Origin: Zantedeschia hybrid cultivar
Lineage: Eukaryota > Streptophyta > Magnoliopsida > Alismatales > Araceae
NCBI GenBank assembly: GCA_030544215.1
Contig: JARZZO010000011.1
Span: 45,753,587-45,817,586, forward strand
Length of the DNA: 64,000 nt
Direction of reading: 5' to 3'
Within the stretch, counting starts at the first letter, position 1. Each line of letters opens with the position of its first letter. Of this stretch, positions 46,975-57,702 are shown one piece after another. The position numbers and the translations under genes were made by a program. Below the pieces are notes generated by a model. That model searched no databases, had not been told where the DNA came from, and saw nothing but the letters and a program-made list of their open reading frames with translations.

Positions 46975-47920
46975 ATGCTGCTACGATCAGGCAGGGACTT
47001 GAGTATGGCTCAAGACGCCATCATCAACTACGAGGGAGATGCTAATGCCCCTCGGGATTCTGATTACAACTATGAGAACGGGAGAGATGCTGATGCCTCC
47101 CGTAATTCTACCCCCATTCCATATCGACATGATGGGAACGTCCGGACCCCTCTCTTTCATCCCCATGATCGATATCCTGATCCTCCCCCGCATGAATATG
47201 CGATTCCTAATCCCGATCTTGAGGGAGACATGAATTAGAATGATCCCTCATCCTCTGATCCTGTGGATCTTGTCAACGCTTTGGGAGTTCTTGCCTCCCG
47301 ACAAGACCCTCCGCAGTTCGAGGCGATCCAATCGATTCTGAAGGGGAAGGCACCTATGCAGCCTGCCGAGCCGAACCCTGTGGCTCCCCCTGGTGTTCCT
47401 CAGCAACCTTCTTTTCCTCCTCCTTATATCCATCCGGCCGTGGAGGGCCTTCATATTACTTCTCGGCCAGCTGGGCCGCAGCTTTCATCCTCTAGGCAAC
47501 CGGCTAGACCGCAAACGCATGCTTATCAAAATGCCCTCGGGCATGGCGGAAGCTCTGCCGGACCTCCCCTTTATTGTCCCCCCTGTCCAACGTACTCTAG
47601 GCAACAGGCCTATCAAGTACCTCCACCTCCTCCTCCTCCCCAGGCAGATCTGACCACACAAGCATTGCTGGCCAAAATGGAGCGTATGGATGAGCAATTT
47701 AACAACGTCCAGAAGATGATGGGGGTCAAAGCTGTACCAGAAATCAACTTACCCAGCCTGCCAGTTTTCCATCTGCCACCCTCTGAGATGCCAGTGTACC
47801 GGAAGTACAACGGTATTGGTAACCGCTTCACACATCTGAAGGAGTTTATGTATGAATCCTCTTTCTGGCAGAACGACAAGAGGTCGTTGGCCTTTTTGTT
47901 CAGGAGATCTCTAGAGGGAC
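46975..47920 (+). pseudogene. gag: Tat-like gag, 5' part
   Basis: The ATG at 46975 begins MLLRSGRDLSMAQDA. The frame has one TAG at 47236-47238, continues in the same frame through a Pro-rich region, a short coiled-coil-like stretch (LLAKMERMDEQFNNVQKM), and the start of the capsid (MYESSFWQNDKRSLAFLFRR), and is cut at 47920 by the inserted LTR. It parallels 53261-54220 of the right-hand element closely. Dead copy. Confidence 0.85.
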
Positions 47921-50519
47921 TGTGAGTGCTTAGAATGACCGTGTGATTATCATGAAAAATCTAGGTTATTTAGTATAAAATAAACCTATTAAAAACAGCA
48001 ACTAAGTGCAGTGATCGCCAGAAACTTTTAACTAAAAAGTTCCAAAAGAAGTATGATCGTCTACCTGTTTGAACGCGGAAGATATGGAGTCCTTGGTTCC
48101 CCTTCCTCAGCCGGCTGAAGAAAGAGAGCCCTTCTTTGCTTTTTGTTCTTGCTGTGGAATTTGAAATTTGAGGTTGAGGTTGAGGTTGAAGATCGTCCAA
48201 AAATCCCTTTTGTTGAGTGCTTGATTTGCTCCTTTTGATTCTCTCGTTGTTGTTGAGTGCAGCAGGAATAGTATAGAAAAGGAGATAAAGAAACAGTTAG
48301 GAGAATTTTAAGTAAAAGCAGTATCTATTCTAATCATGATGCTAAGCATGCAATTAAACAGCAAACTTACTTGTTAGGATAGCTTTTGAAACTCCTTAAT
48401 CAAATAGGTTTTTGAAAGAATGCAGTGTTGTGTGTGTTTGCATAGAATGATGATGAAGAATAAGAAATTAATGAAGTGAAAATAAAGATGCAGAAATGAA
48501 ACACTTATGCCGACTGGATGAAGCCTTGGATTGGATGAAGAATGGACGCCGACTTCTGGAAACAGCACTTCAGCGTCCCGACGTTGTTGTTTTGATCTTC
48601 AATTCGCTATCGCTCCAGTAATTCAACTCAAGATTATGTTCTCTCAAGATCACGCTTAACTTTTTTACTCTTCAACATGTAAGGTATTTATAGGCTTCTT
48701 CTGCGTTCGTGATTAACATTGAAAAACTTCGAATTTATCCATCTTAACCGACAGATAAATACTGATTAATTCATCTTTATCTGTAATTATCTAAAACGCG
48801 TCCACATTTGCTGACGCCTTTCAAATTAATTAAGATAAGGATAAATATCCGGGAAAACTTATCTTTATCTTTATCAGGTAAAACGCGTCCACATGTGTAG
48901 ATGTCTTTTACACTAATTAAGATAAGGATAAACATCCGGAAGAGAAGTTAAAATAGCTTAGGAAACCTAAAACGCGTCAGCTCTCACAGACGCCTTTTAG
49001 CTAATTAATCAATTGATTAAAATTCAAATTTAAACGTTAAAATAGGAATAAAATCTAAATAGCGTCTACACAGGTCGACGTCTTTTAGACTTCTTCATAT
49101 TTTAACTGAAATTTGAGCTAAAATCAATTTAATTGATTAACTTAAACATGTCTATTAAACCCGACACTCAAAAATATTAATAAAAATTAATTAATGATTA
49201 AATATTAAACCATTCAGAGGCATTATTATATGATATGAAATTTACTCGAAATGACGTCAAAATTAGCGTGTCTACAGCTGCCTCACCTTGGCATCGTCTT
49301 TGCAAGGGAGTGAAATGGAATGGAATGTACTGAAAAGGTGATGCCAAGGTGTGATGAGACACGCTCTTAACATCACATGATTGGAATTTTTCTCAAAATC
49401 ATCGATGAAGATAGCTCAAGGAGATCAATGGAATCAATCCTGTCTGGATGAGGTAGACAAGGAAATAAAATAAGGTCGATCAACCTCCTCAGAGTGGGAA
49501 GTACCCCAGGTCGTAGACACTGTAGGTTTCATCATGGGGAGCGTTTGCCAGCCAATGTGGACGTGCTGCAGCCACGATGGATCTTAAAAGAAAACAAGAA
49601 ATATTGGATAAAGAATCCAAGAAAGGATAGAATTCTAAAAATATCTTCAAGCGAACCTCAAAGATAATTAAGATACTCAATTCAGAATGGAATATTTCAT
49701 ATCATGTTGAAATTATTTTATTAATGGTCTGAAACTTAATCAATAATTAATCCTTATCACAATGATTTCAAAGTCCTATATGATGCATGCTGGGCTAAAA
49801 GAAAAATATAAAGTCAAATAAAATATAAATTAATCAAGGATAATATTGTTAAATTGTCATTAATGAGTCAAGATACCAATTCTTGTAATCCAGTGCTAAG
49901 CCGAAGCTCGTTTATCCACGCACCGTTTCACAAAAGTGGAACCATCGTCCTCACTAATTAACAATCTAACGGCCTATCCGTGCGATTAAGAATTCTCTGG
50001 AATTATCACTGTTTTTGTTGTAGGGGAACTCAAATTCCAGTTTCATCAAAATCACAAGGTCTTTGATATACTATAATAAATATTTATCATATAGTAATGC
50101 GAATGATTTATATGAAATAATACAAGGGTAGAAAGAACCGTCTTTTTAGCCATGGTTGAGACTTCTTGGCTCCTACAATATGATCTTCTTAATATTTCCT
50201 TGAATTTCTTAGGTTTTCTTGAATTTCAGAAACAAGTTTCTGGCTGTTCTCTACTCGAATTCCAACTCTCTTCATGCCTTGTGTCCTGTATATGACTTGA
50301 ACAAACAGCTTAAGTATCTGTTTACGCTTAGCCCCTTGCCTGACCAAATAAATGGTCAATCAATCTTTTCCTTCAATAAATGGTCAAGGGGTATAGCCTT
50401 TATTAACAAAGGTAATGAGAATAATCAAACTTAAGCAAAATGCAACATGCAAGCAAACAGATGCTTACTGAAAATAAAAGGAATGAAACACACTAAATGC
50501 CACAAGCGAATGCTAATTG

Positions 50520-50715
50520 AAATATTTTTTGATGTTTTGAAATATTTATTTTTGTTTGGGTTTTGAAATATATTTTTTTGATTTTGACATATGTATATTT
50601 TTTTGACATATATATTTTTTTTGAATTTTTGACATATGTATTTTTTTTGGAAACTTTGACATATGAAATTTTTTTGGAATTTTTGACATATAAATTTTTT
50701 TTTGAATTTTTGACT
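50520..50715 (-). repeat. T-rich tandem repeat of the 3' internal region
   Basis: Irregular units of TTTTTTGAAATTTTTGACATATGTAT type occur here. The reverse-complement counterpart (ACATATTTCAAAA with A runs) is at about 62360-62580 in the plus-strand element, so the array is a shared part of the family. The ORF over it is an artefact. Confidence 0.8.
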
Positions 50716-51462
50716 AAAAGATCAGCATGGTACTTAGATCAAAAGATCATATTCATTTATTAACTTAATTTCCAAATTGTTCTTTGACAATTTAACTTAA
50801 ACCCATCGTGTTTGAACTTGTGTTTCCATTCGTGATCCTATTTGATGATTTGACCCTTAGTCAATCTAAGCCATTCCTTAAGTTTGGAGTACGCCCCTTT
50901 AGAAAGAAAGGAAGAATAAGTTTAGAAAGCCCATGAGAAGGTTCCGGAGACTTAAAAAGATGTCCTTTTCCTACCCTGATATCTGTTGGGGTTCGGTCAT
51001 TTTATTCCGGGGTATTTATCGACCTTGCGTTCCCTTTCATTTCATTTCATGGCCTTGATGTAACGTTTGTAATGTAATGGCCTTTTTGATTTGACATTTG
51101 CCTTTTGTTTTTGCTTTTCTAGGTTTTTTTTTTTTTTCGGAACGGATCTCCCCCTTTTTTTTATGACGGCCTCCTACTAAGATGGTGGGTATTCTTGGTA
51201 GTCTATTCTAAGTCTCGTTCCAACATCATGGGCCGAGTGTAAAACATAATTTTGCTTTTAAACTGAATGATTTGTACTTTACACTTTTAGTCAAGCTTTT
51301 GATATTCTTCAGGACTTGGCATTTCTTGTTACTCACGAATCAAACGTGTCAGCGTGTGTAGTAATGGGTTTGAACTTAAGTTATCCAGACTAACTGGGAA
51401 ATTTGAGTTTATAAACTTTCTGATTCCACTGGTCTTTGTACCATACTGATCGACTCTTTAAC

Positions 51463-51604
51463 CTAAGGGTAGTATTTCTTAAGATGTAAACCATTCCAGG
51501 GATGATTTAGCTCTTCTCCTTCTGCATTAACCAGACGATAAGCATTACCAGGAAAAGCGTGCGATACAACATAAGGTCCTTCCCAGTTGGGTTGGAGCTT
51601 AGAA
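51463..51604 (-). pseudogene. pol: End of Tat-like pol (integrase C-terminus)
   Basis: On the minus strand this short frame ends in HPWNGLHLKKYY-like residues and a TAG, matching the end of the integrase frame at 61450-61595. All upstream pol is missing because of the break at 51604. Confidence 0.75.
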
Positions 51605-52226
51605 GTGCTGTCGGCATCCATTCAAGATCAAAGCTTTCCATTCTTCATCAACCGGCATAAGTTTTTCAATTCATTTCTGCATTCTCTTCATTTTTCATTT
51701 TTATTAATCTTGCATATTTCATCACATCACTCCATGCAACACACACTATACTAGCATCATTTTCAAAACCAATTCAAAGGGGTTTCAAAGACCATCCCAA
51801 CAAGTGAGTTTTCTATGTTTAGTTGCATGTTTAAAACTCTGTTAAGAATGGATACTACTTCTGCCTGAATTCTCATCGTTCCTTCATTTCTTTCTATTTT
51901 CTGCAAGGTGTAAAAAAAGAATCAAAGGGGAGGAAATCAACAAGCAAACAACAAGGACTCTGGACGATCCTCAAACTTAACAGCAATCAAAGCAAGAACA
52001 AAAAAAAGAAATGGCTCTCTTTCTTCAGCCGGCTGAAGAGGGGGAATCAAGAGCTCAACATCTCCCACGTCCAAACAGGTAGGCGATCAAACTTTTTCTT
52101 TTGGAACTTTTAAGTCAAAAGTTTCTGGCGATCACTTCACTTAGTTTCTTCTTTAATAGGCTTTATTTTACACTTAAACAACATAGATTCTTCATGATAA
52201 TCACACACCCATTTTAAGCACTCACA
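51605..52226 (+). repeat. Truncated 5' LTR
   Basis: This is the 3' part of a Tat-like LTR, homologous to the reverse complement of 40381-41000. The left end is not an LTR terminus but a breakpoint with the 3-bp overlap GAA (51602-51604) shared by both partners. Confidence 0.85.
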
Positions 52227-52233
52227 ACTTTTT

Positions 52234-52251
52234 TGGCGATCACGGTAGGAC
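52234..52251 (+). promoter_or_regulatory. Primer-binding site of the plus-strand Tat-like element
   Basis: TGGCGATCACGGTAGGAC differs by one base from the site at 45954. It lies seven bases after the LTR end. Confidence 0.75.
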
Positions 52252-53260
52252 TTGGTCTCGCCATCTTTTAGTTCTTTTGTTCTTGCTGTTATCAATCGGG
52301 CACCCACGGTACACCACTTGTGTCTCTCGACACGTCCTCACCAATTGGTGAGTGTTTTTAATTTAGTTATTATTCCCATGTGCACCACATGCACACCCCT
52401 GTGGCAAGATCTTGCCCTCCCCGTTGATTAGTTAAAAAGTTATTTTTGTGATGAAATGTTATGTGATTGATTGATATCTTAGTTGTTTATTTGATAAAAT
52501 CATCCTGTTAAAATCTGAAACAAAAAAAAATTCTTGCATGAGCTAATTATTTATTATTTTTTGTCCTGTTTGAGGAGGAATCAATCTAGAAATTCCTCCT
52601 GGAAAACTGCTTCTGCGACTTGAAAAGCGTCCAGGAACACCGACACGTTTTAAACTGCGTCGGTTAACCCCGACACCTTTCAGTCTTATTTCTCTGTTGT
52701 CTGCAATCTGAGCTTCTGCGAAAAATTAAGACTCTGTTTGAATAGCGTCGACTAACCTCGACGCGATTCAGGTAGTTTCTTATTTCTTCTTCAGTTCTCA
52801 GATTTTTGTGATCTGTGTGCTAATTACCCATTATGTATTAAGCATTAGAGGCCATCCAGGATACAGGTCATACGCATTGAGGCTAACACCCTCCTTTTCT
52901 TAGGAACACTCTACTTGACGTCATCAACTCTCTCTGATTGGGTCGGTCCCTCGATCACACTAGAGTAGTTGGCGTTAAGGCCTCCGTAAGTCCCCAAAAT
53001 CAAGGTACTCCTTCTTGATCATCGGGCTGGTTGTACCAGTTGAAATCCCAGTTAGATTCCATAAACGTTGTGAGAGAAAGCCATAGAATATAACGGTGGA
53101 CATTGAACTGAAACTAGGATCCCATCCCTTGAGCGAATTTGTGGTTTAATTAAATCCAAATAACTCAACAAGGAATCCTAAAATTACGTTAAACATCCAC
53201 TTGTTTGTTTAAATCTCTGTACAACTTGTTTGTCAATCTTTTAAAAAAAAATCTAACATC

Positions 53261-55253
53261 ATGCTGCTCCGATCGGTCAGGGACTTGAGCATGGCCCCAG
53301 ATGCCATTATCAATTACGAGGGAGATGCTAATGCCCCTCGCGATTCTGATTACCATTTTGAGAGCGGGAGAGATGCTGATGCCTCCCGTGATTCTCTTTC
53401 TGTTCCGGTTCGACATGATGGGAATGTATGAACCCCTCTTTTTCATCCTCATGAGCAATACTCTGATCTTCCCCCGCATGCGTATGCGGTTCCCAATCCC
53501 ATTCTCGAGGGAGACATGAATCAAAATGATCCCTCGTCCTCTGATCCTTCGGATCTTGTCAATGCTTTGGGAGTTCTTGCCTCCCGTCTGGACCCTCAGC
53601 AGTTCGAGGCGATCTAGTCCATTCTGAAGGGGAAAGCACCCATGCAGTCTGCCGAGCCGAACCCTGTGGCTCCCCCTGCCATCCTTCAGCAACCTCCTCA
53701 TCATCCTCCTTACATTCATCAGGCCATAGAAGGCCTCCATGTTACTTCTCGGCCAGCTGGGCCGCAACTTTCATCTTCTAGGCAACCGGCCAGACCGCTG
53801 ACGCCCGCTTACCAAAATGCCCTCGGACATGGCGGAAGCTCTGCCGGACCTCCTCTTTACTGTCCTCCTTGTCCGACATACTCTAGGCAACAGGCCTATC
53901 AAGTACCTCCACCTCCTCCTCCTCCCCAGGCTGATCTGACAACGCAAGCGTTGCTGGCGAAGATGGAGCGCATGGACGAACAATTCAACAACCTCCAGAA
54001 GATGATGGGGGTCAAAGCTGCACCGGAGATCAATTTACCAAGCCTGCCAGTGTTCCACCTGCCGCCCTCCGAGATGCCAGTGTACCGGAAGTACAACGGT
54101 ACTGGTAACCCCTTCACCCACTTGAAGGAGTTCATGTACGAATCATCCTTCTGGCAAAACGACAAAAGGTCATTGGCCTTTTTGTTCAGGAGATCTTTAG
54201 AGGGACCGGCCCTCGAGTGGTTCTTTTCTTTGGAACCCTCCGAAGTAGAGGACTATGGTATCGTTTCCCGAAAATTCATACAACTGTACCAGGACAGAGT
54301 TCGTCAGTTTTGCCGAAAGATGGCGGGGCTTGGCCGAGAAAGTGAAAGATCACTTGTCCGAGTCGGAGCAAGTGAAGATGCTGATTTCCAATGCCACGCC
54401 CCAGTTCAAACTAGTCCTCTCCCTGAACAATCTGACCAGCATGGCAAAGCTCTATGAAAGAGCACGGTACTGTCAGAACGCCTTCAAGGACGCTACGTTT
54501 TCTAGCTTCTTTGATCCTCACAGACCTAGCAGGCCTTCACCTCGGAAGCCTGTATTGCCAAATGCTCCCAGCACAGGTCCAACTACTGAGGGCACGCTCT
54601 CTCATGAGCAAGTCAGTAGTATGAACAACAACTCGCCTCAGTTCGTGAGGAGTCAGCAGCAGAATCAGAGGCCACCGCAGCCGAACCAGCAGGGGTACAG
54701 GCAGCAGCCAAACCCTCAGTATCAGCAGCCCCAATATCAGCGGCCCCAGCAGCCGAACCAGCAACAGCAACAGCAACAGCCACAGCAGCCGCCGCAACGG
54801 CAATTGCAGTACCAGCAGCCACAACAACAGCAGTATCAGCCGCGCGCACCACCGGCGTATCATAATGTCCCTCCTCCTGCTGACTACAACCAGCAGAGAA
54901 GACCTCCAGGCCCAAAGAGGGCAGAATACCCAGTCCTCCCAGAATCTTTGGCAGACATTTTCAGTGCCCTAATGGCAGCTAATGCCTTAGTCCTGCCAAG
55001 AGAAAAGGCAGTTTGGCCTCATAATGCCGACACGTCTAGGTATTGCTATTTCCATAGGCAACCTGGGCATACTATTGACACATGCTTCCAATTTATAGAT
55101 TACATTCATGATCTCAACGAGCAGGGCGGCATAGACTGGGAAGAAATGAAAAAATATATATCAGCCCTGAAGGCAAGAAGACCACCACAGCAGCAGCAAC
55201 AGCAGCAAGCGAGAGCACCAGCACAAGCAGCACCACCACCAAACATGGGATAG
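53261..55253 (+). pseudogene. gag: Tat-like gag
   Basis: The ATG at 53261 begins MLLRSVRDLSMAPDA. There are stops TGA at 53429-53431 and TAG at 53615-53617, then an open stretch with a Pro-rich part, coiled-coil-like ADLTTQALLAKMERMDEQF, and capsid (MYESSFWQNDKRSLAF, WFFSLEPSEVEDYG). A frameshift near 54280 moves to the frame of 54255-55253, which holds FAERWRGLAEKVKDHLSES, a long Gln/Pro-rich segment (CAG/CAA repeats at 54650-54850), and a modified zinc knuckle (CYFHRQPGHTIDTC). It ends at TAG 55251-55253 and overlaps the next frame. It is structural Gag, disabled here. Confidence 0.88.
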
Positions 55254-57385
55254 TGCAGAACCCGCTCCCGGAGCAACAAAACCAAAACCAAGTTGCCCCT
55301 ATTCTAACAAACAGCCGGTCTGAGGCTGACCGTGGGCAACAGTGGAGAATAGAGGACTCTTCCTCTATTTATTCGACGGGTCATGTTCCGAGTACCGCAG
55401 AACAACCACCACGCCGCACCATCCACATACCCAAACCACAGCCCATTACCATCACCCCTCTACCGACACCCGCGTATCACTCACCCGCACCCACTAACCC
55501 ATTACCACCACCCGCTTTCCTCAAGCCCATTACACCCCACACTACTACGCCTCCACCATATAACCTACCGCAAACCAATTACGCACCCCTCCTACCATCC
55601 AAAACACTACTACGTGTACCATTTCCTACTTCACCCGCTACCACTACCGCTTACTCAGATACCATCCAACCTTCTAAACCATTACTACGCATGCCGTTTC
55701 CCACTTCATCCACCCCAATCACTTACCCATCCGCTATCCAACCATCTAGACCTTTAATCCGCACCACGCCATCACCACCTAACCCTGTGTCATCACCCAC
55801 ACCACCCAACTCTGCGGTACTTAAAGTGTCACCCGGACCTTCCACGGTTGAGGAACATGCGCTCCGGAGTGGAAGGATTTTCAACAAAGTCTTTCCTCAG
55901 TCAACAGTTAGAGATGGCCCATCACAGCCGCCGGAGGAAGCACACAATGAAGAGAGTGCACTAGGCACTCAATATGATTTGTTGAAACATCTGGATCGAA
56001 CACCGGCACGGATCTCTGTGCTTGAACTGATTAAAAGATCGAAGAGTCACCAAGAAGCTCTGATGGAATATTTGCAGAAGGTGATGGTCAACGAGGACGT
56101 GTCGGTGGAAAAGATTGCAGCACTATTAGTTCCTCAGGGGGATCAGCCCTCCATTTCATTTCACACATCGGAACTAGCACCGCCAGCAGCCAGAAGCATG
56201 GCTCTGAGCATCACGGTCAACATCTGCAAGAAGGCCGTGGATGTATGCCTGGTTGACACAGGGACTTCAATCAATGTTTTACCTCCGAAGACCCTGGAGT
56301 TGTGCGGTGTGCCCAAGGAAAAATGGCTGCCTAGCCCTATCTCTGTGACAGCATATGATAACTCCACCCGTTCCCCTCTGGGAATGGTTTATTTGAAAGT
56401 AGAGCTAGGCCCTGTAAGTCATGCTGAGGTCAAATTTCACATTCTGGAAATCGACCCTTCTTTGAATGTCATATTGGGTCGTCCTTACATAAAAACTCTC
56501 GAGGCGATTCCCTCCACGAATCATCAATGCCTCAAATTTCCCTTTAAAGGACGAATTGTTAAAGTGACGAGCATGCCGATCCTTGCTGCTCCTCATTCTT
56601 TGAATATCAAACCTGCTTCTTCACCTGGCCGACAACCTTTTCTGTCGGTATTACAGGTCTACCATCCAGTGGCTGACCCTCTGAAAACCGCCACTATTTC
56701 TCCTTATCCATTAAATGCCATAAAGAGGGGGAAGTGCATGAGTACCCCAGGATGGAAAATTATGATGAAGAATGGCTATCAGCCTGGAAGAGGTCTGGGC
56801 ACACAATTACAAGGTAGAACCACTCCTGTCAAAGTTCACCGAGGAGCACCTGGAAGCGGCCTGGGCTATAGGCCAAGAAAACTGAAACAAGACATTGTTC
56901 AGCAAGCAGAGAATGAAGATGGTCAGAAAGTCTGGGAGACGATGTCTACACCGCCCAAGGAAGGCCGGGATCCCCTAACCTGGACCTTGTATACACATTT
57001 TGTAAAAGGGCCCATAATTAGCCATGACAACACGGTGGTCATTACTTCGTATTTTGACCTCCATGATATATATGGGAGAGACTTGGCCAGGCATTGCTCG
57101 GAACTACTCACATACCAGTCCTTGGAGGCTCTGCGGCCTATGAAGAGGAGAAAATTCCAAGATCCTGAATGTGAATGGTATAGGTGGTTCGACCTAAGAG
57201 ACCTCTACATTGCACTGAACAGACTGTTTCTCGATCCTGCAGAACCCAAGTGGCCGCCAGAAATCGATGAGCTGATCGAAGGACCTGGTGCTATTTTCGA
57301 CAAGAGGATACTGCTATCAGAAGAGACTGATGAAGGGGGGCCAGATGACCCCTATAAATCTGGCTACACCACATATCTGCTATGA
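55253..57385 (+). pseudogene. Tat-like protease region with G-patch
   Basis: This is an open frame of about 710 codons without a clear own ATG near its start, probably read as part of a polyprotein. A long Pro/Thr-rich segment (residues about 30-195) is followed by a retroviral-type aspartic protease with the catalytic DTGTS at residue 335 (nt 56255) and the flap-side ILGRPY about 85 residues on. A G-patch domain is at residues about 490-545 (GWKIMMKNGYQPGRGLG, then GSGLGYRP). G-patches bind nucleic acid and are known next to proteases in some retroelements. It ends at TGA 57383-57385; the same frame stays open to 57799 afterwards, and the following RT is in another frame. Confidence 0.85.
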
Positions 57386-57702
57386 AGGGGGACATATCCT
57401 TCTCATGTTTTCATGCTTCACACCTTGTTTCGCACTTTGCTCCTTACCCCGACTCGGTCGCGGATCATTATTGAAGATATTCCACGGGCTCCGTCCGTCA
57501 TGATTACTCTATCCCCACGGGACCTCATTCCACCACCTCCTCTCGATCTAGAGAGGATGTATGATTTAATCTGGGACATACTGTTGTATGATCCCCCTAA
57601 TCCTTTGGCCTTGGTGCCACTTCCTCCATCTAATTCTCCTTCTATTCATGTTCATTCCTGTTTTATGCTTAACTCTTCTATTGCCCAAAAAAAAACACCA
57701 AT

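Larger units (their letters stand above)
44606..47920 (+). mobile_element. Tat-like Gypsy, plus strand: 5' LTR, leader and part of gag
   Basis: The 5' LTR is 44606-45946 (1341 bp, TGTAGACACGCTAATT to AAGCACTCACA), inserted into the leader of the preceding element; GGCCG precedes it. The primer-binding site TGGCGATCACGGTGGGAC is at 45954-45971. A leader of about 1 kb follows, then gag. The element stops at 47920, in gag, where a minus-strand LTR with an exact TG terminus starts; GGGAC precedes that. The rest of its pol is not in the window unless displaced. Confidence 0.85.
47921..51604 (-). mobile_element. Tat-like Gypsy, minus strand: 3' LTR, 3' internal region and end of pol
   Basis: The LTR 47921-49276 (1356 bp) is followed rightwards by the 3' internal region in reverse. 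The first 670 bp match 41693-42363. Farther right, about 50130-51604 match the reverse complement of the region after pol in the plus-strand element (61450-62800). The end of the integrase frame lies on the minus strand at 51463-51604. The element breaks off abruptly at 51604. The coiled-coil gene present after pol in the right-hand element is missing here. Confidence 0.8.

Noticed and set aside
53189..53767. Minus-strand ORF of 192 codons over the Tat gag
   Set aside because: It is antisense to a recognisable gag frame with matching homology in the 46975 copy; no domain of its own.
54537..54915. Minus-strand Leu- and Ala-rich ORFs
   Set aside because: Shadows of the CAG/CAA-rich part of gag on the other strand.
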